64,000 nt of DNA from Nemertoderma westbladi (GCA_032718475.1 JAUCBJ010009103.1:124001-188000), one strand, 5' to 3'; positions 21,333 to 33,574 are shown, counted from the first letter of the stretch. Numbers and translations: made by a program. Notes: generated from the letters alone by a model not told the origin.

Positions 21333-21485
21333 TACAGACTCAAAAATCACTTTAATACAGTATCATGGTGCCATTATCTGGAACACATTAGATGTCAACA
21401 CAAAAAAACATTAAGACAAAAATTTACTAGGAAGAAATATAAAGAAAAATCTAATTTTATGAACTTGATTAGTACAATAATTGAA
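21333..21485 (+). pseudogene. LINE C-terminal end (family B), right part
   Basis: The translation gives YHGAIIWNTLDVNTKKTLRQ, then KFTRKKYKEKSNFMNLI and a stop. This is the usual C-terminal end of Jockey/CR1-type reverse transcriptase proteins (FxYxGxxIWNxLP...FKxxLK). It is the right half of the LINE interrupted by the LTR element, followed by an AATAAATATATAT stretch. Confidence 0.75.
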
Positions 21486-22092
21486 TAAATATATATACAA
21501 ATTGAATGGGCAAATAAATAATTGAATAACTACAAAATGTATTTTTTTTTTTTAAAGTTAAATATTATTTAATTCAAATAACGCTAAACACAAAATAATC
21601 GACGGCAATCCACGTTGTTTTGTCCCCCCCCCCCCCCCCCCCCCTCTCTGCCTTCCCCTCCCCTCCAATTTATCCAGTCCCTCTCCCCTCAATTGCCCAA
21701 TGTCAGGTGCTGACAGACTAGTACCCGCTAGGCCTATTGTCAACTCCTGTCAGTGCACTTAAAAATTATAGAAAAAAAGAGAACTCAAAAAATTTACTAA
21801 AATTATCTAAAATGCTTTGTTAAAATTAATAATCATTACATTTTATAATCATAATTGTATATGTGCTTGGCCAAATTGAAGGAAAATAAATAATAATATA
21901 TTAATCATTTATTCCACATTTCGCCGAAATAATAACAAATGACGTCACTTTCTACAGTAAAATGTCTAAACTTTGTATATGAAAATAAGTTTAACGATTC
22001 CCGGTTTTTTTTATCTACTACTTCTACTACTACAATCGGTATGCTGCATTATATTGTTATAAATAATAATCTCAAATTATTTTTAATTAATC
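21486..22092. other. Intergenic with a C21 tract
   Basis: No gene seen. A run of 21 C occurs at 21,624-21,644, followed by pyrimidine-rich sequence. The rest is AT-rich. Confidence 0.5.
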
Positions 22093-23085
22093 TCAAAAGA
22101 TTTGGAGGTACGTTTCACTTTTGCATATGAGATGGTGGAACCCATGCGAAGTGGCGCAGGTTATGTGGAGGCGGTTACGCTGCCCGGCGAGTTTCCAGAC
22201 TGAGCTGGAGAAGCCTGGGCCGGAGGCGTAGTGTTCATTCGCAAAGTTGGCCTCGCGGTTACGACGGAACTCTTTGTAAGCGGCAGTGACATTTGCGTTG
22301 AATGATTCCAGGTACTTATTACACAGTTTCCATGAAAGGCGACTCATTGACTAATTTTAAAGCAAGGGTGGAGGAAGCAGATATGTGTTGACTGAGCATT
22401 CTTTTGATATGGTGGGTCGGAATATAAAACGAGGTAATCTGCATAGAATAAGAGCTTGATGAGGCAGCAAGCGCTGGTCAGTGTGTGGGCGAGGTCGGCT
22501 ATAAATATGATGAAACATGTGGGCGAAAGGCAGTCGCCTTGGAGAATTCCGCGGAGCTGTTTAATACTGTAATATGTTAACTGCAGTCCATCATGAACGC
22601 GGATGGAGTTGTTCAGCAGATCCTTAATGATATCATAAGTTTTTCCTTTTATTCCGAATGGATGTATCTTATGTAGAAGGACAGCTCGACTGACGACGTC
22701 GGATACCTTCCTGAAGTCTACAAAGGCCGCGTACTTCATTCGCTTGTCGTTTACGGGATGTTGGAATGTCGCTGTTACTGTATGTCGGCTAATAGTTTCT
22801 CTACAGCTTGGCGATTAGATCTGCCGGGAATAAACCCGTATTGGTCGTCTGGTAAGAGATTAACAATGTGACGGAGGATACGTTTGTTGAAAATATAAGT
22901 TAGTGTCTTCAAGATTACAGATAGGAGGGCGATACCTCGGTAATTATCAAGGTCATTAACTGCTCCTTTACTTTTGTACAGTATTTTAATTATGCTCTCT
23001 TTCCACTGTGTGGGCAGTCTCCCTAGGTTTAAACATATGTTAAATAACATTAATAAGAACGCCAGTTATGGATGGGGCTGCGGCT
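22093..23085 (-). pseudogene. LINE reverse transcriptase, degraded (family C)
   Basis: Three minus-strand frames in order. 23,050-22,775 encodes the fingers (LPTQWKESIIKILYKSKG, then DNYRGIALLSVILKTLTYIF and YGFIPGRS). 22,739-22,344 encodes the palm (AFVDFRKVSDVVSRAVLL, QLRGILQGDCLSPTCFIIFI). 22,347-22,093 encodes a C-terminal part that resembles the RT at 54.9-56.2 kb (NRLHITCATSHGFHHLICKS against NRHTVTRATAHGFHYLICL). The catalytic FADD box reads YADY, so the second aspartate is lost. Frameshifts separate the pieces, so it is not functional. It is the same family as the intact-palm copy inside the 21-bp satellite. Confidence 0.85.
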
Positions 23086-23530
23086 TTAATGTGTTCGACA
23101 AAATTGCGCCGCCACAACTCCCTATCACCCATATCATTTGCTAGATCATCCGCATCTTCAAGGCCAGTGTCTTTTAAGATGCGTCCCAAGAAAGCCATGG
23201 GCTGTCCACCATGCTTATTCATTCCATGAGACTGCCAAAGTACACGATTATGCACTGGCTGGTCCTCACGGCGAAAGCAATGTCCTGCAAAGCGGAGGCG
23301 GTTCTGTTCAAGTCTCAAAGCTAGGGGAGATTAATGGAACACCTCCAATGTTGTATAGAGTCTGATTGGATATGTGATCATTGTACTTGACACAATGAAT
23401 CCGGCGCAGGATTCTGTGAAAGTGCCATGCAGAGATTTGGTATCCTCTGCAGTTAGAGCCCAGCATGGACTCCCATATAAGAGTACTTACTACTGGTACT
23501 ACTACTGCCATAAATAATCGAACCTTTAAG
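23086..23530 (-). mobile_element. LINE 3'-end fragment (family A) fused to family C
   Basis: The minus-strand reading gives MAVVVPVV, then RRIHCVKYNDHISNQTLYNI and RLRFAGHCFRREDQPVHNRV, followed by the WRRNF block, across two frames. In other family A copies WRRNFVDKPAQ leads to the 3' tail. Here, after NFV, the sequence switches to EHIKAAAPSITGVLI and runs into the family C reverse transcriptase. The order 'end of A, then middle of C' shows a chimeric or nested junction near 23,085. Confidence 0.75.
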
Positions 23531-24337
23531 GTTCCGTTTTATTCTATGGGACTTCCAAACCCTGTACAGACTTAGACTATTTAACGCTTTTTTTACTTAG
23601 TATTTAATTAAAGAACGAGATCCGCGCTTTAATGATTTTACAACTATTGAGATATCACGTAGAGGGAGACATACTGTAATAGCGCATGGAGAATACGTGG
23701 CCGGAAGCAAGATAGTATCAGACTACATTGTGAACCTATGACAGTAATCTTTCTACATGAGATCTGGAGATCTGTCATCATATGGCATATATGATATATA
23801 CTGTACAAGCAGATTCCATGTGTTATTATAAGTCCAAGACCAGACCTGTTTTTAACGATTTAGGTATACTGGTCTTGGAATCGTTAATCACAGGTCTACT
23901 CTTCAACGATGCCATTCACAGATTAAAGCGGGAAATTTGAATTCACCAAAGAGCAAACCTTTTCAGAAAATGACACCATATTACTGTTATGGGTCATACT
24001 GTATATCTTGAGATACATTAGTAAAGCTTAATTTTATATGAATTATTCATTGAAAATAAAAATATTTTTAACAATTTTATTATTTCAGATTGAGATTGGC
24101 GCTCTTGCCTGGAATGCCTGGAGACTGCAGCTAATTGACTGCATACAATCAGACAGTCGAAATCAGTCTGTCAGTACGGGCATTACAGCATTAGGCCTAC
24201 CTGTATACAGGTATATATATATATACCAAGGCCTTGATATATACAGATATATATATATATATATAAGGGTATACGGCAAACGCCCATGTCATGCTGCCAG
24301 GCGGCTGAAACTTTAGGCCACTTTGTACAATCAGACA
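23531..24337 (+). other. C2CD5 upstream region
   Basis: No separate gene. TTTTATTATTTCAG ends at 24,088 and could be the acceptor of a 5'UTR exon beginning at 24,089. (TA)n repeats lie at about 24,208-24,266, close to the start codon. No TATA box or other promoter element can be assigned with confidence. Confidence 0.4.
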
Positions 24338-27300
24338 ATGCCGGGTAAACTGAAAGTATACATAGCGTCGGCTCGCCACCTACCGGTAATGGACCGCGCG
24401 AGCGAGCTAACTGACGCCTTCGTCGAGGTCAAATTCAACGGAATCACCTACAAAACCGACGTCTGCAAGAAATCCTTGAACCCTGATTGGTTCACCTGGT
24501 TTAAGTTCGAGGTTGAGGACGAGGATTTACAGAATGAACCGCTACAAGTCCGCGTTATGGATCACGATACCTACAGCGCGCACGACGCAATCGGCAAACT
24601 ATACCTCGATCTAAACCCTCTACTAGTGGAGAACTCATCCGCGAACATTCTAAACGGATGGCTTCCGATCTACGACACGATGCACGGAGTCCGTGGAGAG
24701 ATTAAACTCTCCGTCGTACTCGAGTTGTTTAGCGATGCGAACCGGTTCCGGGCGTCTTCATGCGGGGTTCGTTTCTACGGCAGCGCTGCGGTACCGGCGA
24801 CCCACGGCCTCGTCGAGTTGTGCGGATTCGTTGAGGAGTTGGCGGTTTTCGACGACCCGGAGTACCAGTGGATCGACCGGGTGCGAACCCAGCGATCCAG
24901 TAACGAGGCCAGACAGCAGCTCTTCTCCAAGTTGTCTGGAGAGTTGCAGCGCACAATAGGTTTGCGAGCTATTCAACTCGGCGCGAATTCCGTTATCGGT
25001 TATCAACAGAACTTCGATCTGGAAGGGGAAACCGGTCTGGTTGTTAGAGCCATTGGGACGGCCGCGAATCTATTCAAACTTCCCGCGCATAGAGATACCG
25101 CGGACACTCTCAACATTAGTAACAATGCGGATTGCGTTTTAGAACCCTCGGAACTGCAACAAGGGCAATCGCTAGAAGATAAATCCAGGACGCATTCAGT
25201 TTGCGTTTCTTCCGTAGGTAAGCTTACAGGCTTAGCTGTCAGGCTGTGGTGGTTCAATAGTAATTATGTCAGTATGTTTTCCAAAGTTAAAAGTTTTAGT
25301 AGCCCATGTCATTGGATGTCAAGTCCCCGAACCACTATAAGCCAGCGACGAATTCATTTATAAATATCATCTGTTCATGGACATGCACATTTTGTAATTA
25401 TTTGTTGTGTTATGAGTTACTGAGTTATGACTATCGTCTTTTTGATTAGCCATTTTTTAACTTTTCGGGGTGCCTTTCGGAGAAACAACCGCAAAGACAA
25501 GCCTACGAACTAGCAATTATAAAGATAGGGGGGACTTTCCATCAAAATGCATCTCTCTCCAGGGGAAAATCGACGCAAATATCAGCTGATTACACTCCTG
25601 CACTCAAAAGTAAAAGTGTAACCTGTTCTAATGACCTTAATTTATTGTTTTGGTTAGAATAACGTGTCTCTGTAACCTTCTCCTTTCCCTCAATTGAGAA
25701 TTTACCATTGAGGCGATATATTAACTCGCCGAGGTGGGATTTGCGTCAAGTCTCCCTCCTGTCTCGTCTCCAGTTATTACTGGTTTGGCTCCTGGGTTTC
25801 CTACAAACTGCTGTTAACCCTATTCTTAATAATTTATAACAACATAATATAATCAAATAAATAATATTAGATACTTTTTTTAACGTGGAGATATAGGTGG
25901 TTTTCCACTCACTTTACTGTGTGATTGAATTATTGATGTTGTTTCTCCGTTATAAATTATATAATTAATATTATGTTTTTAGGACTAATGAAGCCGACTC
26001 CGATGTACGGCAGTCTGCCACCCCGTCCGGACCTTTCGGACTACCCCTTCCTAACCCTGACCTCCTTCCCGGTCGGTCTGCTACTCCATCTGGGGGGAGT
26101 GGTGTCGGCGCGCTCCGTGAAACTCCTGTCCCGCATCCACAACCCGGAGGAGCCGGAAACCCGGGACGCTTGGTGGACCCAGCTGCGAGTCGAGGTGCGA
26201 GGCCACGCCGCCGCCATGGGCTGCCACGCGTTGCTGGGTTACCGCGAGTCTACGACCATCTGCGACGAACTGATAATCCTTTCGGCTACCGGAACCGCGG
26301 CGGTCATCAACACGGAGTTACTCCTGGAGACACAAGAAACCCTCGGGTGTTCGCCATCATCCCAGATCGATCGTCGTGAATCCCTTAACGATAACCCGCC
26401 TTCCTGCAACTTCTTCCACATCCCGTACGCGGAATCCCCACTCCCCTTCCCCGTAACCTTAGCTACCTGCGGTCATTGCCGCGCCGCTAAAGTCCCGGAC
26501 ATTCTCTTAGCGACTGTAGATCAACCGTCGAACAGTCCGGTCGCTAAGGTCACCATGGGTTGCGGGTTCATACAGGCGAGGGTCTCCCGCTCGTTGCGTC
26601 GCCTTCAAGGCGAGTCCAACGCGGCCCAAGTCTCCGACATTCTCCCCTTCCTCGAGTACGAGTTGCACAAACAGCTGTTGAGTAAGCTGCGAGTGCGAGG
26701 AATGAACGCGGTCTTCGGTCTGTCGACGGAACTCTCCGTCGGCGCAGTTTGCGTGCATCTAGTCGCTACGGGAACCGCGACGCGCGCCCACGCCCTTCCG
26801 ATGCCCGGGGGCCGTCCAGCCGCCATGTCCGAATGCTCCGCGTTCCCCGGAGTGATAGCCAATAGTCTCAGTTCCAATGATTCCTATCAATGCGGCTTTC
26901 AACCCGAAGCGAACCCTCTCGAATCGGGGGCCGGACAGTTGGATTTGAGTCTCGGTTGTCGGCAGTCATTCGTACTCGAGGTCAACGATATGGAGCCCAC
27001 GGGGGAGTCATTGCTCTGCGATGTGGCCCCGCCCTCTGGGGTCTACGCATCCACGATGCAAGGTCTCCCAGGACTCACTCTGGGTCCCTTATCCACCGAT
27101 ATGATATGCACCGTGTGCTCAACTGTTAACTCTAAAGTCGATATCGATATGGTCTACGATTCCATGATGCAATCACTTTACCTCAAACTAACTACCAATA
27201 AATCGAACAGCTCTCTACTCATCCACGGTATCAACTTCCGCACTTTGTTTGTAGATGACGACGAGATTCAGATTAATCTGATAACGTCTGTCTCCGAGGC

Positions 27301-27883
27301 GGTTGAGACTGTGTTTGAGGCTGATGGATCCATCCTAGAAGATTCAACCGCTGTTGTACAAGACAAGAAGATGACGAATGGTGCTGTTAGTCTAGACGAA
27401 GTCATCTCAGATAATTTTTTACGTAATCCTTCAGACTTATCTACAGATGATTGTATTTTCCAATTAGAGGGTTTTGAAGATGATCCTTTAACTATCTCCG
27501 CACTCAAACATAATTTCCAACCGTCTACCTTACCCAATGTCGTAGTAACTCCCTTATACATAATACCCATGGCTACTATTGTGCACTATCTTGGCTATAT
27601 TAACTTATTTGTTATTCGCGAGACCACAAATATTAGGGAGTGCGGCGGTCTAATAGGATTGGCGCACTCTTTCGTAAACGAGGCTCTTTCTCTCGCCCGG
27701 GCCCAGGTCCAAGCGTTAGGGGGCAACGCCTTGATATCGTTTCGAATTCACGAGATTAATATTACAGACTCGATGGGTAAAAATCAGGGACAATGTTTGC
27801 TTAATCTTAGCGGAGACGCAGTCTTGTATACACATTTAGAAAGACCTAGAAGTGTAACAACGTATAGTAATAGTTACGAATAG
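24338..27883 (+). CDS. C2CD5: C2 domain-containing protein 5, two coding exons
   Basis: Coding exons are 24,338-25,217 and 25,983-27,883 (stop TAG), about 926 aa. The donor CCGTAG|GTAAGC and acceptor TTTTTAG|GAC join in phase 1 with no frame loss. The start is MPGKLKV, as in the vertebrate protein; an in-frame ATG 15 bases upstream is less likely. An N-terminal C2 domain (about 1-110) keeps all five calcium-ligand aspartates (D19, D26, D75, D77, D83). Later blocks match the family throughout: DPEYQWIDRVRT, FDLEGETGLVVRAIGT, VSARSVKLLSRIHNPEEPET, GCHALLGY, GMNAVFGL, PPSGVY, YLGYINLFVIRETT and SGDAV. In mammals this protein (CDP138) binds calcium and membranes and assists insulin-stimulated GLUT4 vesicle fusion. 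The region equivalent to the reported human Akt2 site (R-Q-R-L-I-S) reads R-Q-Q-L-F-S here, losing the -3 arginine. A single coding intron is very few for this gene. Confidence 0.95.
25218..25982 (+). other. C2CD5 intron
   Basis: 765 bp with GTAAGC...TTTTTAG ends. It contains a repeat (about 25,530-25,595: GGGGGGACTTTCCATC, then ATCTCTCTCCAGGGGAAAAT) whose relative lies inverted at 38,841-38,935. It also contains TTTATTGTTTTGGTT followed by CTCTGTAACCTTCTCCTTT, which is shared with about 5,550-5,595. So the intron contains transposon-derived sequence. Confidence 0.85.
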
Positions 27884-27888
27884 TTAAT

Positions 27889-27894
27889 AATAAA
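27889..27894 (+). terminator. C2CD5 poly(A) signal
   Basis: AATAAA, 5 bases after the C2CD5 stop codon. It is very close to the stop, so other downstream signals may also be used. Confidence 0.5.
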
Positions 27895-28417
27895 ATAATT
27901 TGTATAAAAATTCCTGTAGCTAACAGGATAAACCATTTCCAGTATTATTATATTCCTTTTGAAATGAATATATTCTTGTCCCAGTTACTGGGAGAATCAT
28001 TTAAAAGTTAAAGGCGGGACAGAAACTCATGTCTAAGGTAATGTGATAAAAAAGTTATGTAATTAAAATATCAGCTCTGTCTGAACAATATTTTGATTTT
28101 ATGTATTTTTGGCGCCAATATTTATAAATTCAAACCTTGCAGTTAGCAACATTTAGGCTAAAATTTGTACATCATTATTGATTTTGTGTAAAAATCGAAA
28201 CGTTTAATTAATAGAACTTATGCATATAATTGCATTGCTTTTACTTTTCTGTATTAATATAAAGTTAAAGATTATCGCGCTTGCTGTTACTTTAATTCTC
28301 TCATTGCGTTTCCCTAAATCAATTCCACTCTAGTGTTTCTACTTTTCGCGAAATGAGGACCTGATAATTTGGAAATGTGACCAAGATTTGTGACATGGAA
28401 CACAAAATTGAAATTCG
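27895..28417. other. C2CD5 3' flank
   Basis: AT-rich sequence without an ORF. It probably holds the end of the C2CD5 3'UTR and runs into the 23-bp satellite. Confidence 0.4.
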
Positions 28418-31400
28418 AGTGTCTATTCTAACAAAAGTGTGAAATATTATGTAACAAAAGTGTGAAATATTATGTAACAAAAGTGTGAAATATTATGTAA
28501 CAAAAGTGTGAAATATTATGTAACAAAAGTGTGAAATATTATGTAACAAAAGTGTGAAATATTATGTAACAAAAGTGTGAAATATTATGTAACAAAAGTG
28601 TGAAATATTATGTAACAAAAGTGTGAATTATTATGTAGCAAAAGTGTGAAATATGTAGCAAAAGTGTGAAATATTATGTAACAAATGTGTGAAATATTAT
28701 GTAACACAAAGTGTGAAATATTATGTAACAAAAGTGTGAAATATTATGTAACAAAAGTGTGAAATATTATGTAACAAAAGTGTGGAATATTATGTAACAA
28801 AAGTGTGAAATATTATGTAACAAAAGTGTGAAATATTATGTAACAAAAGTGTGAAATATTATGTAACAAAAGTGTGAAATATTATGTAACAAGTGTGTGA
28901 AATATTATGTAACAAAAGTTTGAAATATTATGTAACAAAAGTGTGGAATATTATGTAACAAAAGTGTGAAATATTATGTAACAAAAGTGTGAATTATTAT
29001 GTAGCAAAAGTGTGAAATATGTAGCAAAAGTGTGAAATATTATGTAACAAATGTGTGAAATATTATGTAACATAAAGTGTGAAATATTATGTAACAAAAG
29101 TGTGAAATATTATGTAACAAAAGTGTGAAATATTATGTAACAAAAGTGTGAAATATTATGTAACAAAGTGTGAAATATTATGTAACAAATGTGTGAAATA
29201 TTATGTAACAAAAGTGTGAAATATTATGTAACAAAAGTGTGAAATATTATGTAACAAATGTGTGAAATATTATGTAACACAAAGTGTGAAATATTATGTA
29301 ACAAAAGTGTGAAATATTATGTAACAAAAGTGTGAAATATTATTTAACAAAAGTGTGAAATATTATGTAACAAATGTGTGAAATATTATGTAACAAAAGT
29401 TTGAAATATTATGTAACAAAAGTGTGGAATATTATGTAACAAAAGTGTGAAATATTATGTAACAAAAGTGTGAATTATTATGTAACAAAAGTGTGAAATA
29501 TTATGTAACAAATGTGTGAAATATTATGTAACAAAAGTTTGAAATATTATGTAACAAAAGTGTGGAATATTATGTAACAAAAGTGTGAAATATTATGTAA
29601 CAAAAGTGTGAATTATTATGTAGCAAAAGTGTGAAATATGTAGCAAAAGTGTGAAATATTATGTAACAAATGTGTGAAATATTATGTAACATAAAGTGTG
29701 AAATATTATGTAACAAAAGTGTGAAATATTATGTAACAAAAGTGTGAAATATTATGTAACAAAAGTGTGAAATATTATGTAACAAAGTGTGAAATATTAT
29801 GTAACAAATGTGTGAAATATTATGTAACAAAAGTGTGAAATATTATGTAACAAAAGTGTGAAATATTATGTAACAAAAGTGTGAAATATTATGTAACAAA
29901 TGTGTGAAATATTATGTAACAAAAGTTTGAAATATTATGTAACAAAAGTGTGGAATATTATGTAACAAAAGTGTGAAATATTATGTAACAAAAGTGTGAA
30001 TTATTATGTAGCAAAAGTGTGAAATATGTAGCAAAAGTGTGAAATATTATGTAACAAATGTGTGAAATATTATGTAACATAAAGTGTGAAATATTATGTA
30101 ACAAAAGTGTGAAATATTATGTAACAAAAGTGTGAAATATTATGTAACAAAAGTGTGAAATATTATGTAACAAAGTGTGAAATATTATGTAACAAATGTG
30201 TGAAATATTATGTAACAAAAGTGTGAAATATTATGTAACAAAAGTGTGAAATATTATGTAACAAATGTGTGAAATATTATGTAACACAAAGTGTGAAATA
30301 TTATGTAACAAAAGTGTGAAATATTATGTAACAAAAGTGTGAAATATTATTTAACAAAAGTGTGAAATATTATGTAACAAATGTGTGAAATATTATGTAA
30401 CAAAAGTTTGAAATATTATGTAACAAAAGTGTGGAATATTATGTAACAAAAGTGTGAAATATTATGTAACAAAAGTGTGAATTATTATGTAGCAAAAGTG
30501 TGAAATATGTAGCAAAAGTGTGAAATATTATGTAACAAATGTGTGAAATATTATGTAACACAAAGTGTGAAATATTATGTAGCAAAAGTGTGAAATATTA
30601 TGTAGCACAAATGTGAAATATTATGTAACAAAAGTGTAAAATATTATGTAACAAAAGTGTAAAATATTATGTAACAAAAGTGTGAAATATTATGTAACAA
30701 AAGTGTGAAATATTATGTAACAAAAGTGTGAAATATTATGTAACAAAAGTGTGAAATATTATGTAACAAAAGTGTGAAATATTATGTAACAAAAGTGTGA
30801 AATATTATGTAACAAAAGTGTGAAATATTATGTAACAAAAGTGTGAAATATTATGTAACAAAAGTGTGAAATATTATGTAACAAAAGTGTGAAATATTAT
30901 GTAACAAAAGTGTGAAATATTATGTAACAAAAGTGTGAAATATTATGTAACAAAAGTGTAAAATATTATGTAACAAAAGTGTGAAATATTATGTATCAAA
31001 AGTGTGAAATATTATGTAACAAAAGTGTGAAATATTATGTAACAAAAGTGTGAAATATTATGTAACAAAAGTGTGAAATATTATGTAACAAAAGTGTGAA
31101 ATATTATGTAACAAAAGTGTGAAATATTATGTAACAAAAGTGTGAAATATTATGTAACAAAAGTGTGAAATATTATGTAACAAAAGTGTGAAATATTATG
31201 TAACAAAAGTGTGAATTATTATGTAACAAAAGTGTAAAATATTATGTAACAAAAGTGTGAAATATTATGTAACAAAAGTGTGAAATATTATGTAACAAAA
31301 GTGTGAAATATTATGTAACAAAAGTGTGAAATATGTAACAAAAGTGTGAAATATTATGTAACAAAAGTGTGAAATATTATGTAACAAAAGTGTGAAATAT

Positions 31401-32093
31401 TATGTAACAAAAGTATGAAATATTATGTAACAAATGTGCGAAATATTATGTAACAAAAGTGTGAAATATTATGTAACAAAAGTGTGAAATATTATGTAAC
31501 AAAAGTGTGAAATATTATGTAACAAAAGTGTGAAATATTATGTATCAAAAGTGTGAAATATTATGTAACAAAAGTGTGAAATATTATGTAACAAAAGTGT
31601 GAAATATTATGTAACAAAAGTGTGAAATATTATGTAACAAAAGTGTGAAATATTATGTAACAAAAGTGTGAAATATTATGTAACAAAAGTGTGAAATATT
31701 ATGTAACAAAAGTGTGAAATATTATGTAACAAAAGTGTGAAATATTATGTAACAAAAGTGTGAAATATTATGTAACAAAAGTGTGAAATATTATGTATCA
31801 AAAGTGTGAAATATTATGTAACAAAAGTGTGAAATATTATGTAACAAAAGTGAGAAATATTATGTAACAAAAGTGTGAAATATTATGTAACAAAGTGTGA
31901 AATATTATGTAACAAAAGTGTGAAATATTATGTAACAAAAGTGTGAAATATTATGTAACAAAAGTGTGAAATATTATGTAACAAAAGTGTGAAATATTAT
32001 GTAACAAAAGTGAGAAATATTATGTAACAAAAGTGTGAAATATTATGTAACAAAAGTGTGAAATATTATGTAACAAAAGTGTGAAATATTATG
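28418..32093. repeat. 23-bp satellite array (~160 copies)
   Basis: Tandem array whose unit is GTGTGAAATATTATGTAAC followed by AAAA. Variants include 22-bp units (CAAAGTGTG), GTGTGGAATATT, GTTTGAAATATT, ATGTGTGAAA and a short 18-bp unit with TATGTAGC. The variant string GAATTATTATGTAGC, short unit, AAATGTGTG, CA(C/T)AAAGTG recurs at about 28,625, 28,991, 29,610, 29,998 and 30,479. The array therefore has higher-order blocks of 366, 619, 388 and 481 bp in its first half. The second half (from about 30.7 kb) is more uniform. Confidence 0.97.
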
Positions 32094-33118
32094 GAAGGGT
32101 CCAAAATGGGAGAATAAGTTGATTTCGGATTTACTACAATAATACTGGAATTCTGCGCATTTATTTATATTTTATAACAAAAAAATAATTATTTCAAGCT
32201 CGACTATAACGCGCAGCCCGAGTACAACAATAACAAACTTAAGTTAAAGGTAAAATACTAACAACAGCACATAACGGACGGGAGAGAAATAATAAACAAC
32301 CCCTCGACTCGTAAATTACTTGCATTAAACGAGAAAACTGCAATATCTGACCGGGTGCACAAATTTAAACACAAAAACAATAATCTAAACTATATGATAC
32401 ATGACCTAAATAATAGTTTGAGGACTCGATAAATTAATCTGTTTAGAGTTCCAGCAACACTATTTATAATTTATTATTTGTGTTTGTTTTGGGCGAATGA
32501 GTGGTTTCATATTATTATAACTTTTTGTTGGGCACAGCTTTGCAAAGTCGGCAATGACATCCAGGTGGGATCAAACTGGTGACCTCCGGGTTTGAAGTCT
32601 GACGCTCTAACCATTCAGCTAGCGGCTCAGGTAAAAGATAGACATGGAAATACTACGTGTTACCTTGTATGTCCGCAATTTACGTCGTCATGGGCTCCCA
32701 TCTGTCAATAGTCATCATAGTAACAATGTGTTGGCAAGCTGTATGTGAGCTGTATATGAGTATATGGTAAGCTGTATATGAGACCAAGTACGGTCGAAAC
32801 GCGTACGTGGTTTGGAGAGATATGAGATATTAATTTCAAGAAAAATTACGCGATTCCTAAATTTGTACACAACCCGGTTAAAAAGTACGCATGTGATGGG
32901 ATTAGTCGTACAATTGCGCCAATAAAAGGTAAGTTATTTTCGGTAAAAAAATAAGCTTATCATTCGAGGTTAAGACCCCTAGATCCCTTCCTATAATAAA
33001 TATATAATACCATCATAAGCTGCCACTGGGGCTCAACCAAGGTCGCCTTGGGCTCAACCCTACAGTAGTAGTACCTGGCCGTTTTTAACCACTCGCTACA
33101 ACGAAAGGGTAGTGTACA
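32094..33118. other. Intergenic
   Basis: No protein gene seen. It contains a tRNA-like element near 32,551-32,637 and otherwise AT-rich sequence. Confidence 0.4.
32551..32637 (-). pseudogene. tRNA-like / tRNA-derived SINE head
   Basis: The reverse complement starts GAGCCGCTAGCTGAATGGTT and contains an A-box-like TAGCTGAATGGTTAGAGC and a B-box-like GGTCACCAGTTTGATCC. The anticodon stem cannot form properly, so this looks like a tRNA pseudogene or SINE head rather than a working tRNA. Confidence 0.5.
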
Positions 33119-33574
33119 TTAACCATACACTCTAGTAACCATACACATTAATACTAAGGTATGGCTATTAATTGATCTTGTGCGGTTATGCTTCCCACCG
33201 TAAAACATGTTTTGCGTTATAAAACAAATAAATATATTGGAATGATGAGCAACCTTAGTAAACAATACAGTTAAGGCTGTACTAGACTCAGTTTCTGTTA
33301 ATAAATCATCTATAATTAATAAATCTCGGCTATTTACTAAACTATCTATATTTTCAGGCAAACCTTTGTAAAGGTGAGTAATACCAGGAATAGTCGGGGG
33401 ATTGCTACTGTAACAATACAATACTCGCAAGGGGGCTTCGTTGAAACAACCATTCTTGTGTTTAATTAAATTGCCAACAAATGTAGACTTTCCGGAACCA
33501 GACGGGCCAGAAATTATCATACTCGTTCCCATTTGAAAGTTTAAATTATATGGACCTGAATTAAAGTCAGCCAT
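33119..33574 (-). pseudogene. Polinton/adintovirus-type packaging ATPase, truncated
   Basis: A 151-aa ORF resembling the DNA-packaging ATPase of Maverick/Polinton elements and related animal DNA viruses. It has Walker A GPSGSGKS (residues 23-30), Walker B LLIIDD (85-90) and the family-typical ITQN and HNRTRSINSH blocks (about 119-140). In the virus or element this enzyme pumps DNA into capsids. The C-terminus departs from the family after LVL and stops soon afterwards in short repeats (TGTATGGTTA), so the gene is cut short. No capsid, protease, polymerase or integrase gene is recognisable nearby, so this is an isolated relic. The frame is otherwise open and the start ATG is plausible. Confidence 0.8.

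Noticed and set aside
28418-32093. CRISPR array
   Set aside because: Units are contiguous with no unique spacers and the genome is animal. The same holds for the other four arrays.
32551-32637. Functional tRNA gene
   Set aside because: A and B boxes are present, but the anticodon stem does not pair; more like a SINE head.
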